Positions 10,445 through 23,432 are shown, numbered from the stretch's first letter. The stretch is DNA of 64,000 nucleotides from Linyphia triangularis (GCA_963978545.1 OZ021724.1:96765792-96829791), one strand, 5' to 3'. The notes: generated by a model from the sequence alone, not told the origin. A program made the numbers and translations.

Positions 10445-13400
10445 ATTCCGAAAGGTAAATGTCAAAGATGTCACAAATAATGCATTTTCATAATTATTAA
10501 ACATACATTGTCCATTAAGTTATTTGTATCGTTATGCATCTTCTAACTAATAAATCTAATATCCTAATATAAAATTCAATATTGGAAAATAAAATTAAGG
10601 TATTGAATAGCATCGCATTCAATTTTATTTCAATTCGATATTTTTTAGATCATGATTATCCAATGAAATAAAAATCCATTTAAAGAATATGTTTGTTTTT
10701 TTAATTAATAAAAATAAAATTAAAAAAAAAAAACCTGTAAATTATTAGTTTTTATTTTTTTAACTTGCTTGATACCTTTTCATTTCTTTACTCATAACTA
10801 TTCTATAAATGGTGCACACGTTCACAGAATCTAGGAAAGCTCACCACACTACACTAAATTTTCCTCATGGATATAAATCACAGAAACATTGACTAAAAAT
10901 ATGTGTGATGATCGAAGGAAAATGTTATATTTTTAGTATTTATTAAAAGTTGGAATATTTATATATATACACAACATAGATTGTAAATTGGTCGAAAACA
11001 CTTTTCGCGAAATTTACTATAGAGGATCAACTCCCCTTCTCAATTTCTCCAGAAATGTATTGCTTTTGGAAATGATCGAGATCCTGAAATCTATTTTAAA
11101 AATTCGTTGAACATTTCTTAGAATGTTGATTTATGTTTTATTTTTGTAAATGCAAGATTTTTTCATGGCAAAAAAAAATATTATTTGTGTGCCTTTTTCT
11201 TATCAGAGTGCAGATGCTATATAAACGGTTGAGAACAACTGGTTGTGCGTGTTTAACGACATGACTTTACATGAACAGATTTAAAGTGAGTAAATAACGC
11301 AAAAAACCTTTGAAACTTGGGTTTTATCATAAAAATGTAAAAGAAATCGGAGTTTTTGAAAAGGCTTTTCAAATAAAGTACAGTAATTAAGAAAAACTAG
11401 TTTAATTTTTAGTAAATTATTCAATTTTTGATCCAAAAATTACAGTTATATAAATTTATTTAAAACTTTCAATTTTGTTTCTTACAGATATCACTAAAGA
11501 GTTCCATATTTACTACCCATAAGTATCCTTAACTTGTAAGAGATACCATATTTTATTTCTTTTCCTTTCCATACCCCCACAGTTAACTGGGACAATGTGT
11601 CTTTACTAACATGCCATATGTCTTTATAATATGCATATATAAACAACTACACCATTTGAACTTGTGAAACTCTTATCTTAACTATTTTCATCCCTATTCA
11701 CCAACGTTTGTACTATTCTACTATGAGCTAGCAGAGTGTTTATTTGTTCTCTTTGAAATAACTGAAGTTATAAGTAGTGGTGATTGCCCTATTTTAGGCA
11801 GTTATTAAACTATGAATGATAATACCCTTCCATACGTATGAAGATGTAATGAGACATTACCATTTTCTAAGAAATACGCTTAAATGTGAAAATATAGGTT
11901 ATGATCCATCACAAGTCAGATTGCAAATGTTTTTGTCGACAAGTTGATAAGTATTTGGAAAAAAGCATTTCTCTCAACAATTGCTCATAAAGCCTTTGTC
12001 AAGAGTATAATGCGGAACAATTCCGAAATTTTAAAGCTGAAAAGAAAATGTGCCTCTTTCAAAAAGAAAACTGAAGTAATCCAATTTTGATTTCAAAGAG
12101 TTTTTGACATATGTTCATGCAAATGCAAAGATTTCACTGCTTGAAACTTCTTTCACTTCTTTCACTGAGAAAAAAAGTTCCTGTTCAGGAACAAGAATTT
12201 TCAATTGATCAAAGAACAGAGAGACGTATGGTAATTGGAGGACTTGATAAAAATGTCTCTGAAGTTTTGAGGAAAAGATTATCCAGAAAGCTCAAAAGAG
12301 ATGAAATTGCTAATAAGAAAATTCAAAATCGGTAGCAATTTGATTCAAGACTTCCATTTGAAGGATGAATCTTCCGATAAAAATCCAGATTTTCCAGCTA
12401 ACTTATCCAATTATCAATTGAAGGTAGATGAAGCAAGTATTAGTAGGTTAGCAGCTTGCAAAAAGGCACTGATTACAAATGCAGTTTCCTACTTCTTCTA
12501 TGCTATGCATTTTTATGAAAAATGACAATGTTCGAGATTTTGAATCCTCAAATAATTGCTTCACATAATTCATATTTTATATACTTGTTTAGAGTACCTT
12601 ATATAAATTATTACGCATGTTGACATTTATGTTTTTGTATTTTAAATATTTTTTGTAAAATTTTCGACTTTAGGAAATTTTTATGAAAAATTCCAATTTT
12701 TGGGGGACCTCTGCCTCAGAGCCTCTGAGGCACCCTTAGATATTTTTTCAAGAACTTTATATTTTAGGATCCTGTAATGTACTCCAAATGGCCATTAAAA
12801 AACATAGTGCCAAAACAAATTTCGATCCACCCTGTTTTCAATCCACCCTACACCTCAGGGTTATTAATCTTTAGTTCAATTTTCCCGCCACAAATATATT
12901 TGCATGAAATTTCTAAAACCAATAAATAATTACTTCGAAAAACAGAGCTAAGCTTCGATTTTGACATTTCCGAAATAAAAAGTATTTAAATGCTTATCCA
13001 TGCATATATGCTCTAAATATATATTGTTAGAGAACTCTTCCGATGCAATAATTTTGATTCAGTACTTGAATAAATGGCAATAAATTTATACTGTAACCTT
13101 TAAGATTTTTAATCAATAGTTTTAATCAAAATATTTTAGAGTTTAAACAATCCTTCTTACAATTAAAATTTTAAAAAACTGATCAATTAATTAATTTATG
13201 TCGTCATATATGACCGAAGAAAAGTTGACTAGCACCCAATAAAATGGGTCTGCATTGGGTGTGGAATGTAAAATGAGTCGTGCAAACGAATGGCCCGTGC
13301 TGGACCCCTTGTTAGGGCAGGGGGAGGACTACCGGGGGGTGGGGGGTATGAAATATAATAACTAAAGCTTTACTCGCACATGACGCTGGGTTCAATATGC

Positions 13401-13750
13401 TTTTCTGGCAACAGGTCACGGTACGAAGGGACCATCACACTTACATATATCGTACCGGTATTTGTCAAACAAAATGAACATGTATTGTTTGCTAAATTCT
13501 AATGTTCATTTGATCCATTTCAAATATTTGCAATGTCTTAGGGTGAAATAAAAGACAAAGTAGTAGTTGAAACATATTTAGTGTAATTTTGGTAAACTAA
13601 CACACATAGAAAATTAAGACGAGATAATTTAACATTACATACATTTCAAAAAAAAAAAAAATTACCAGCATTTACCTCTTAATTTCTTAAGGAAAGTAAC
13701 AAAAACAAATATGTTCACAAATGTAATGTTCTTTGATTGAATTTACAAGC
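10445..13750. other. No gene recognised; possible decayed coding at 12110-12525
   Basis: A+T-rich DNA. At about 12110-12525 two overlapping plus-strand frames have ordinary amino-acid composition (for example EEQ/KR-rich segments) but are frameshifted relative to each other and match no family I know. A short perfect hairpin, GCCTCAGA/TCTGAGGC, lies at 12713-12731. Confidence 0.3.
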
Positions 13751-13968
13751 TAAACCTGAAGAAATCTTCTTAATTCGGAGCTGGAGTGGCAGAGATAATC
13801 AATAAAGGTGTCTGGACCTATGGAGTTTAAAATATCAGCTTCTGAGTGCATTAACAGTAAAGATTCTAAATTTTCGTTTGTCAAAGACGATCTCAATCTG
13901 GTTTCAATTTAGAAAATGCTCGTTCGCAAGAAACTTGAGTCAATGGAATGGTTAGACGAAATTTATAT
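13751..13968 (-). pseudogene. hAT transposase C-terminal dimerisation-domain remnant (ZMYM1-like)
   Basis: The minus strand reads LTIPLTQVSCERAFSKLK, then, after a small frameshift, RLRSSLTNENLESLLLMHS, EADIL and a stop at 13751-13753. This is the hallmark of the hAT family C-terminal dimerisation region ('...T.VSCERAFSKLK...RLRSSL...NLE.L.L...'), closest in my recall to ZMYM1-like proteins. Only about 70 residues survive. The tandem array to the right replaces the upstream coding region. Confidence 0.75.
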
Positions 13969-13969
13969 A

Positions 13970-14925
13970 CTTTTAGTGCGTCTGTGGGCGAGGTCAACAA
14001 AACAGAAGTGATTTGTGAATAATTATTACAAAAAGGTCAATTATGGATAAAATATTGACGCATTAATTCTGGCAGTTGGGGATTCTGAAAGCACTAAAAT
14101 TTGGCACCAGTCATACAATTAGTGCGAGATAATTAACATCGGTTTAAGGCTCGCGTACATTCGGCAATAAGCTAAAATTGGGGATTTTGGACAAAATATT
14201 GACACACTAATTTTGGCTGTTGGGTATTCTGAAAGCAATAATTGAGCACTAGATGTTTGCATATGTGGGACAATTAGTGCGTCTGTGGGCGAGTTCAACG
14301 AAACGGAAATGATTAGTGAATAATTATATCAAAATGGTCAATTTTAGCCAAAATATTGACGCCCTATTTCAAGCCGTAGGGGATTCTGAAAGCACTCATT
14401 GAGCACTAAAATTTGGCACCGGTCATACAATTCGTGCTTTGTAATTTACATCAGTTTAAGGCTAGCTTACATTCGGCAATAAGCAAAAATTGGCGATTTT
14501 GTCCAAAATATTGAAGCACTAATTTGGCAGTTGGGTATTCTGAAAGCACTTATTACGCCCAACATTTTAGACATATAATGAATGATGATTGCTTTAATGG
14601 ACGGGGCCAGCAGTTTGCCTGCCTACCCTCAATTAACCTTGAATTTTATGAAAAATAAGGACGTACTAATTTTTTGGATGATGGATTCTGAAAGCACTAA
14701 TTGAGCACTAAAATTTGGTACATATTAAAAAAATTAGTGCGTTTGTGTGTGGGAGGGGGAAGGGGCTAGCGTTCCGTTGGCCCCGTCCACTCATTTCTTT
14801 ATATTTCTCGGTAAATATTGATGCACAAATTTTTTTAATGCTGGATTCTGAAAGCACTAACTGAGCACTAAATTTTGGTATATATTAAAAAATTATTGCG
14901 TTTGTGGACGGGGCCAACGAAACGC
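13970..14925 (+). repeat. Tandem array, ~150-bp period, about six copies
   Basis: The core 'attctgaaagca' recurs near 14083, 14226, 14384, 14536, 14684 and 14845. Around it are 'atattgacgcactaatttt', 'gagcactaaaatttggcacc' and 'tagtgcg...gtgggcga'. Alternate units differ, suggesting a ~300-bp higher-order unit. The array directly abuts the hAT C-terminal remnant. Confidence 0.8.
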
Positions 14926-15622
14926 ACCTGTCCATTCAGTAGTAGCCTACAGTCCCTACACTCAACCCTGCCGCTCGGCAATATCGACGATAAGCCTCGT
15001 CGTAAAACTTGTCAGTTTCGGAACAGGAGGGCGCCAAAATTTCCAGGCTGGAGGGCGCACCAGGATACGTCCGGCGGCCAGCACGGGCCTGCGTGCAAAT
15101 AATCCTGCTTACGTTTATTTATGCCCAAGGCAAGATGATAGGTTTTCGCGAATTTTTAACTAAAAGAAAGTTTTTTTTTTTCTCTTGGTTAATGGTTGAA
15201 AAATCGTTTTTTGCTTTACTTAAATATTTTTTGTATTTACACTTGTAAAATTCACTTTTACATGTCAATATATTTTTAAAAACTTAATTTCGTTAATTTA
15301 AATAATAGTTTCAAATTATTAATGAGGCCTTAGGTTTTTCAAACGGCGGGAGCTACTCTACTTCTGAACATTGTTTAAAGTAGGATATGGACTATTTGAG
15401 AATAAAGATTCTTTTTCCATAACATCACTATATTGAAACTAAATAATAATAAAGTTATCAATAGATTATGGTTAAGTTAGTCACTATAGTTTGCAAAGCG
15501 CAATTAAATTAAATGAGTTGTAAGGACACTTGTAAAACGATTTGTATATTTCTAAAGTTCACACAAGTACCATAATATCCATTGCAAAAGAATTTATATC
15601 TACCACAGATTTATTTACGGAA

Positions 15623-15657
<35 letters not shown>

Positions 15658-15809
15658 CAGCACTTTTAAATACAGGTACATAATTGGAATAATTTACAAT
15701 ACCCTCGAAAAGTTCAATTTGAATAATAATATCTTCGCCAACACAAACAAACAAGTCCCACACTCCATATTGTCTCTCATTATCACTTAACATCATAAAG
15801 GAATGTTAT
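14926..15809. other. No gene recognised; poly-A tract
   Basis: A G+C-rich patch at about 14990-15100 is followed by A+T-rich sequence and a pure poly-A run of about 29 bp at 15626-15654. The A-run could be the tail of an old retrotransposon insertion but no body is recognisable. Confidence 0.35.
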
Positions 15810-16087
15810 CTACCTATGTTCAAAGTAGAGCATTCCCCCCATGAACCTAACCGGTGTCCGATCCGAGCGAAGAAGTTCTGGATTGAGACGATCGTTAATC
15901 AGGTAGTTGGGGAGGAGCCTTCGATACGCTTCATTTAACCTCATTAGAACCCTGGTCATGTAGAGATGCGTTTTGTATACATCCCCTCTTCCTCCGATCG
16001 CTCCAGAAATGTGTTCCAATACCAAAGAAAAGGCGCGGGGCGATTCTCTACTTGACGCACAGAACAAAGGAACAATGATAGCAATGT
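15810..16087 (-). pseudogene. Coding-like segment, copy 1 of an inverted pair; family unknown
   Basis: The minus strand has an 85-codon frame of ordinary composition (SSRESPRAFSLVLEH, THLYMTRVLMRLNEAYRR, LLPNYLINDR). Its upstream half and centre recur on the plus strand at 19111-19315, with much of the difference at the nucleotide level leaving the reading alike. I do not recognise the protein. It may be a fragment of a repeated gene or an unclassified mobile element. Confidence 0.4.
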
Positions 16088-16359
16088 TAAAAATTTAAAG
16101 TTAGTCTTTTCTTTCTGAAATTATTCGTTCAGGACTCGGACAAAGTTTTAGATTATATATTCTTCTACTTCATATCTAATCAGCGAATGGACATTTTTGT
16201 TGTATTGTCTTATAGTGCTATAAGAGTTTGTGTCACAATTTGGTTCTTGTAAGAATAGCGTCATAATAAGTGGAAAATTGAAGAAAACGTAAGTTTTCAA
16301 AATGATTGTAATGGTGCCAGTTGTAAATTAATGAAAACCCATATATTATATACATTTTG

Positions 16360-16640
16360 ATTAAAACATTTTGGCACCAGAAAATAGTTTCAACAAATGA
16401 TCGGTTAAAATGGGATTTTATTAGTATTCCGAAGCGATTATAGAAGCATGTGTAATTGTAAAAGCAATCTTTTAGTGAGAATAACAGTCCCAAAATTTGT
16501 TAGTGACAAATGTCATCGGCATCAAATCCTATTTGCCAAGTTTCAGATCGATTGGATTATGGCAAGTGAGTTAAATTGGCCTCAGCAGAAAATTTCTATA
16601 AGCAAAATATGCGGCAAACTACTTTTCAAAATTTAATCCT
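16360..16640 (+). repeat. Dispersed repeat RA, copy 3 (split)
   Basis: It has the RA landmarks 'aatgatcggttaaa', 'ttttattagtattccg' and 'tttgccaagtttcagat'. The RA tail ('caaccatccacacacaaatt') resumes at about 17363-17415, on the far side of an RB element. RB therefore probably inserted into this RA copy. Confidence 0.6.
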
Positions 16641-17264
16641 TAACTAGGGGAATGGGACATCGCACAATTTTTCAAATTCACTAAATAATACTAATCATTG
16701 CATTAAAATATGATACGGGATGTTATTTACCATTTTCATATTTTCACTTATTTAAAAACCCACCTAATTGGCGAAGATATTCGATAGACATTACATTGTC
16801 CTTTCTTGTGCGGGAAACATATACAAATCAATCGTTGGTGGGTGATGCTCAAGGGCAGAAAACTCTGTGTTTAAGTAATTCGTGATTATTTTTATTTCCC
16901 CCCCCCCCCCCTCCCTTTAAAAAAAAAACTTTTTACGCTTTTATCGCATTTGTACGGGAATTTAGGTGGTGGGGAAGTTTAGAACACATAAGAGGCATTA
17001 GCAGAGAGATTTTAATCAAAATAGTTAGGGCTGTTTTTCAGAAATTATTGAAGAACGAGATTTTTTCATGATTTTTCATTATTTCAATCTTATGCGCATG
17101 CGCGATTTTGACGAAAACCTAAATGGCAGGACCCATGGCCACCGCCAACCCATGTACCAAATTTGAAGAGTGTAGGTCAATTTGTTCGGGAGTTATTCTG
17201 ACCACGTGCACACAGACAGGCATTTTTTTTTTCTATACCACTTTTTTTTTTAAATCTGGGTGAT

Positions 17265-17305
<41 letters not shown>

Positions 17306-17341
17306 CGAATGCTGTACTTTCATTACCCTATGTAAAGATAT
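16641..17341 (+). repeat. Repeat RB, full-length copy splitting an RA repeat
   Basis: It starts 'aactaggggaatgggacatc', as at 51191, and ends in 'tactttcattaccctatg'. Internal landmarks shared with other copies include 'tgcgcatgcgcgattttgac', 'gacgaaaacct' and 'gtaggtcaatttgttcggga'. No coding frame is conserved. It holds a poly-C run and a ~34-bp poly-A run at 17267-17300. Confidence 0.7.
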
Positions 17342-17362
17342 GATACGCAAATTTGCCCGCCA

Positions 17363-17415
17363 TCGACATACACAGCCAACCATCCACACACAAATTCGAA
17401 GTTATTATAAGGGAT
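17363..17415 (+). repeat. Tail of split RA copy 3
   Basis: It matches the 3' part of RA copy 1: 'cagccaaccatccacacaca' and 'gaagtta-ataa-ggatttaaaaa'. Confidence 0.6.
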
Positions 17416-17801
17416 TTAAAAATGGATCTATTTTAACTTAATGTCAAAGCCAGAAACCTATTTTGCCGTATTTCGAATAATTTCACGAGATTGAGTAGTT
17501 CTGATCGTTTCAAACTTAAATTCTCTGAATACAGTTTAGATATAAGGTGAGTTAATAATAGCCAAGTAAGTTCAGATGGCTGCTTTCAAATGATGCTGAT
17601 GGTGTTGGATTCCGATTCTTTTGGAAGTGAGCATAATTTATCAACACATCATATGTCTTTGATAAATCAATCTTAAAAGTAATTTACTAGCTAATTTCAA
17701 ATATTACAAAAGTGTTATTTCTAATACGGAAAAAGAGAGAGCAAGCTGTTTGCGTAAATTAAAGAACTTTAGGCTGAAAATGTTACTGGATTTGATATTA
17801 C

Positions 17802-18187
17802 CAGGGTTCACACTCAAATCACAGAATGAAAATCACTGGCTTTTCAATGACTTTTATGGATCTAAATAATGCTTTTAATGACCTTTGAAAATTTGTTTTC
17901 GTGCATCATGTCTATATATAAATTTTTAATAGAATATATTATACCAGAAAATTTACAAGTCGGCGCATGCGTAATAAAATATGTCACAGAATTCTGATAA
18001 CAGTGCGGACAAGTGGTGGTCACGCGGGGATAGCAAGTCTGAGTAGTACTATTATAAAATTTGCGGTTGGCACAACAGCCGAAAAAATTAAGGACTTATA
18101 AGAATTTTCAAGTACTTTCAAGGCCTTGAAAACGAGTTCAAAAATATTAAGCACTTTTAATAACTTTCAATGACCGTGGAAACCCTG
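17802..18187. mobile_element. Non-autonomous hAT-like element with 5-bp duplication
   Basis: The left end is CAGGGTTCACACTC. The right end, inverted, is CAGGGTTTCCACGG. ATTAC flanks both sides, at 17797-17801 and 18188-18192. The interior holds runs like 'tttcaatgact' and 'ttcaaggccttgaaaa' with internal symmetry. Terminal CAGGG plus a 5-bp duplication fits the hAT5-like group as I recall it. There is no transposase frame in the 386 bp. Confidence 0.65.
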
Positions 18188-19110
18188 ATTACGTTAAAAT
18201 GGAAGGTTACATTAAAAAAAGATTCTAACTTTCGTAGTCAGCAGTTAAGAGCTTCAAAAGAATCATTCCTGCGATTATTAACTTCCTTATCAATTATGGA
18301 TTCAAAATTAAACCTTATCAATTATGGATTACTAAAAATGAAAAATCAAATATTGAATTGTGTAGAATGAACTTATGGAAAATATAAACTTTTGTTATTT
18401 TTATTTTTCACCCTTCTTATATATTATATTTATAAGATAAAATTTCTTTTTCCAGAGAAAAGCAAAATAAATTTATTGATTTTGATAAATATTTTTGTAA
18501 TCGTTACGGAAAAAAAAAACCTCCCTTTTAGAGGGCCTCATGAGTTGATTTCTTTTAATATTATTTTAGAGTATTCTTTACCATGTAATGTTTATGTAAG
18601 TGTTTACTGATAGTATTAAAGCGTTAACAAAATTAAAATCGGAAAATACAAATTCAAAGTTGTGTCGGCTAAGAATATTTAATCCCTTTTAAGGCATCTA
18701 TGTAGAATCCAATAATAAATTTAGACGTTATCAAGCGCAAAAACTACACTAGGCCATTGATGCGCCAAAACAACGTGAACCGTACACAGTCTAGAAATGG
18801 TGTGTCTTTCAGGGGTTTCCGCTTTTTTTTACTCTTAAAAGTTCTGCTTGTTCTACATTTTTTTTCGCTAATTAGATATAAAGTCACAGAAATTTACGGA
18901 TTGAGATAGAGCATGTAAAATATGTTATGTTTCAATTCTTCGTCTTTCTGAAAAAGCTAAAGAAGTCCAACAAAGAGGCAAATGAGTTGAACTGTCGACC
19001 GCTGAACTTTTTTAATTGGAAGGTCCTTGTAAAGAAACTTATTTTTAAAATCTAAAACTTTGTCCGAACCCTGAACAAATAAGTACAGAAAGCTAAGACA
19101 AACTTTTAAG
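18188..19110. other. No gene recognised
   Basis: If the insertion at 17802-18187 is removed, a short frame (ERASCLRKLKNFRLKMLL...) runs from the left flank to a stop just beyond the junction. This is too little to call a gene. Confidence 0.3.
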
Positions 19111-19315
19111 ATTGCTACTCTTTGTCTTATGTTATGTGCGGTCTAGCAGAGAATCGAGTCGCTCCTTTCTTTTTGTATTGAAAAGTAAGCACAGTCCTGG
19201 AGCGATCGCAGAAAAGGGACCGTACACAAAGTGCATCTCAACGTGACCAGGGTTCTAATGAGGTTAAATGGAGCGTATCGAAAAATCCTCCCCAACTACA
19301 TGATTAACGATCGTA
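19111..19315 (+). pseudogene. Coding-like segment, copy 2 of the inverted pair; family unknown
   Basis: The plus strand matches the minus strand of 15888-16087, including 'accagggttctaatgaggtt' and 'tcctccccaactac'. The reading VTRVLMRLNGAYRK, then LPNYMINDR parallels copy 1. Stops upstream show that this copy is broken. The two copies lie about 3 kb apart in opposite orientation. Confidence 0.45.
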
Positions 19316-19555
19316 TCCTGATGAATACCAACTGCTATTCATCAGAAATACCACCTACCTAAAACTTGTCGTCACGGAAACAAGGGGAGAGGAAAGCACT
19401 ATACGGAAATATACGCCTTTGACACTCTAGAAGAGGGTTCGACTCAGTGGATATATACGTATGCAGCATTTTGAAGACGGAACTAGTTGCCCAAAATTCA
19501 AACAGTGATTTATTACTAAATTGTCTTTTGGTTTCGCCACTTATAGTGATGAAGT

Positions 19556-21902
19556 CAGTGGCGGCTCGCGAGTAGTAAAAGTGAGAGGGCCCGAATTGAC
19601 AAATGGAGTTTTTTTTTTAAACCTGGGGGGGGGGGGGGGGCTGGAAGGGAGTGCTAGTTTCAAAATACACGAATTCCGTGTAATTATATAAATGGTACTC
19701 GCATACATAGCATATACTAACAAAACTACAAGATAATTAAACAATTACATTATATTAATTTTAATAAAATATATATTTCATTAAAATAACTGATAATAAT
19801 AGATCCGACATTCAAGCATTTTGCTTTTGAAAATTACCATTTGCCCCATAGACTATGACTTTGGAATCCAATGGGTCATGGGTTTTGAAAATAAAAAACT
19901 AAGTGGAGAAAAGGGAAATTTTTGGACAAAAAATATAATATTAATTTTAAATTATTTATTTGAACGTATAATTAATACTCCTTGATTTATTAATATTTAA
20001 ATACAAAATTTTCATCATTCAACATAGATTTATTTTCCTTCTTATAATTTATAAAAAAAAAAAAAAAATTAAAAAAAAAATGTTGTTCAGTCTAGAGCCC
20101 TTTTGTCATTTGAGGAATGTAATAGAAAAAATTTATTTATTGTATTTATTATCCTTATAAATGGAAATTTTAGGCAGCTGAACGAGTTAAAGATAACTAA
20201 TGTTGCTGTATATCAAGACAAGTTTAAAAAAAAAATTCAATTCAACAAAATTCTTAGTTACTTGCAAATTTGATTTAAAAATGAAACAAATCGCATTCAC
20301 AATTTTATCAATGCTTAGTTTTACTAATATTTTTACCTAAAATAATTAAATATAAGTACTAACATAAAATGTAATTTAAATCATGAATTTCACTTTTGGT
20401 AAGAAATAAATTCGCCGAAACTTTCAAGTGAGCTTTGTTATATAAATAATAACATACATAGAATATTCTGTAAGTTAGTCTTTCTTGGAGATGGCACAAA
20501 CACGTCTATATGCGTTAATCAAAATACTTTAAATATTGTTTCAATAACAAAAACCTTTTTTTCTTGATACCCACCAAACTAGGTCTCGCTGCTACGCTAA
20601 AGGAGAAAGCAGACTTGGACGTTAGTGAGGGGATCCTATGAGGTTACTATAATTTATATAACTAATCACCTCTAAAATCAAATGAATCAAAACGAAAAAT
20701 TATATGTTTACGATACTTATTTATGAAAATTATGATAAAAAAAACACATAAATTGAACTCTCCATGCGAAGGGACCTGGGGTCATCCGTACAAAATGCAA
20801 ATCTCCAAATATTTTTTGAAAAATCATGATTATGTTTAAGAAGTTATTTATCGAGAAAAACTTCTGCTTATAATTGAAATACTAAGCACAAAATTAAATT
20901 ACCTTAGCGAGACCTTTTGTAGAAAAATTAATACTCTTTTGCCGTGTATAATTGTAGTTTTTCTTCTATTCTCTGTGACTTTCAATTTTAATTCACCGTC
21001 AGCACCTTGTGCGCCTGCACTGCAACATATCGCAACCCTTCTTGGAACAGTTGAAGGTAGACTTCTGATAAAAGTCTTTTAGTCTTTCACTTATGCCCAA
21101 CTCACAAAGTTGAACATTCCTAGTAATTTTGTAAATTGATATCCATGGGGAGAAAGAGCCCCCCCCCCCCCCCTAAAAACACAGGAAGTAAAAAGACCAC
21201 GCAATGAGCTTTTAAGTTCTTTAGTTTCAAGGTCTCCGAGAAAGTGGTCGTTTATCTCCACACCTCATCTCCCAAGCTATCGGAAAGAATTTCATCCTAC
21301 TTCGGATAGTATCCTGATCAGAATTATATGTTTTTAGGGTGTAGAATTTCAAAAATATTAAAGTGGCACTTTGATCATCGTTTTTTCTTTTCTAATTATA
21401 TAGATATTTTGTTCTTTTAAACAGAATTTAAAAAAAAAAAAAAAACATACATTTATGCAGAAAAAATCTTTAGTGACACCTTTTCATATGTAAAATACAT
21501 TTTACAGGGGTGTGATGGTATACTTAACTGCTTTTTTTTAAATGTTGTAATTCGTGGACAACTTTTTTGTAAATTTCTTTTCTTTAAAAATATCCCTTGA
21601 AATTGCCGGAGCTTGTTTTATTTTCTTGGAAAGAACTGTCTTTTTGTTGAAATAGTTACGATTGATTGATATTTTCACGAATTTGTGAACTTTTCCTCCC
21701 TCTGAAATAGTTAATATTGCGAATCCAATAGTTAATATTGTGATTGTGACTGCTTTAATTAAATTTATATATTTTTTTAATATTGTTTTGCAGAAATTCC
21801 ACAACAAATCAATTTTATTAAGCATATTTAAGTGGGACCAACGTCAAAAAAAGGGAGGGGGCCCGCCCCCCCCCCCCTGGCCCCATGCACCAGCCGCCAC
21901 TG
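19556..21902. mobile_element. 2.35-kb non-autonomous hAT element hAT-N1, copy A
   Basis: Both ends carry the inverted terminus CAGTGGCGGCT. The flanking octamers, 'gatgaagt' and 'agtgaagt', match at six of eight bases, as an aged 8-bp duplication would. Poly-G/C runs and GGGCCC lie just inside each end. Related copies are at 26713 (left part) and 41675-45779. It sits exactly inside the SCAND3-like hAT pseudogene, so it is the younger insertion. A minus-strand frame at 21538-21825 (95 codons, one hydrophobic segment) has a frameshifted counterpart in the 41675 copy. It could be a remnant of an element-encoded protein. Confidence 0.8.
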
Positions 21903-23432
21903 AGTGAAGTCTATGAATTTTTCTTCCTCATCAATTGAGAGTCTTTTGGGAGTCTTATGAAATGGATCCCTAACCCACTCGTAACTTGCTATCAGTTTGT
22001 CGTCAGAAAGAAAATACTTTTTAAAATTCTTTGTCAGCATGGCTAAATGATTTTCAATGGTTACAAAAACAACATTTACATGTTCTTCTTCAGCCTTGTA
22101 AGTTTTAGTACAATCATACACATTTGCAAACATTGTTAGGTTTTTTTGCTTTAAATTTCTGCTCCACAATTCCAATTTTGTACAAAAAGCATTACTTTAT
22201 TACTCGTGTCCAACATATGTGTATTTGCTCCTTGGAGTTGAAGGTTCAAATTATTTAATTTCTCGAATATGTCGATCAAGTAGCTCAATTTAATCACAAA
22301 TAAACCATTGCGAAAATTCTAAGCTTCCGGTCCGTTTTCTTCTTCTTAGAAAAAGGCGATTTCTTCTCTTAATTCATAAATACGTTGCAAAAATTTCTCA
22401 CGTGATAACCATATTGCCTCGTAATAAAATAGTAATGCTGATTGTACTGAACCCATGTCTTTACAAAGTGCGGAAAAGATTCTCGATTTCGAAGGTCTCT
22501 TTTTTTTATATAATTTACTACGGTTATAACCGTAGTTAACTCAATATTCAGACCAGGACTCATTTCTTTCTTCTCTGCGGATCATGCAATGCGTCCAGAT
22601 GCACTGAGGCGATTTTTGATTGATAAGTGCTTGTATACCTTGGAATCTTCCGGACATTGAACGAGCACTATCGGTGCATATTCCGACGCAATTTTTTCAT
22701 TCTATATTTGCCTCGTTCATAAAATCATTTAAAATAGCAAATAATGCGAGCGCTGTTGTTTGGAATTCTATTGGTTTGCAGAAAAGTAGTTTTCCTACTA
22801 CTGACATATTATCACAAAATCGAACATACGCAATTAAATGAGCATCTTTATTACTATCGGTTGCTTCACCCTGTTATATTGAAAACAATTTGTCACTCAA
22901 CTTCGAGAAAAGCTGACACGGTACATCTTCAACTATATCACCAATTCGACGAGCAACAGCATCATTTAAAAGAGGTATGGACTGCAATTGTGCAATCTCA
23001 ATTGCTGCTGGCAAAATAAGCCCTTCACCAATGGTGTGAGGTTTTTACATTTGGATATTTTATATGAAACTTTGTAAAATGCAATTAAAGCATTTTTATT
23101 CAAAATGTTTCTTTAAAAAATGATTGTTGCTTTTTATCTGATTTTAATTTTAATTCGTAGAATTTTCTGGGTTTGTTGACCTACTCACTATGAAGCGTTT
23201 CCAAATGTCGTTTGAGTTTATTAGGTTTTATGCTGTCTGCGGCCAATATTTTTGAGCAAATGATACACAAGTGTCTTTCTTCTTCATTTACTCCAGTACT
23301 GGTAAACCCAAAATTTAAGTATTCTAGAGAATATTTTCTTGATTTTATTTTCGGAACCACGTTCGTCTGTGTACTTGTTGATGCTTGACTATCGTCTAAT
23401 GCTCGCTTACTTCCACCTAAAAATTTATCCAT
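21903..23432 (-). pseudogene. SCAND3/ZBED-like hAT transposase pseudogene
   Basis: The minus strand starts with a BED-like zinc finger (CIICSKIL, then LKRHLETLHSE) preceded by YLNFGFTSTG. Broken segments follow in the family order: KALIAFYKVSYKISK, then LILPAAIEIA, LNDAVARRIGDIVEDV, DAHLIAYVRF, LLFCKPIEFQTTA, NCVGICTDSARSMSGR, WTHCMIRREE, VVNYIKKRDLRNR, and finally ELWSRNLK, NFKKYFLSDD and WVRDPF. At least four stops or frameshifts separate them. The 3' part was cut by hAT-N1 at 21902. Beyond the insertion (left of 19556) only a doubtful 'SLFEFWA' match remains. Confidence 0.88.

Noticed and set aside
12713..12731. Helitron 3' hairpin
   Set aside because: The GCCTCAGA/TCTGAGGC stem is not followed by a CTRR terminus and no Rep/helicase sequence is nearby.
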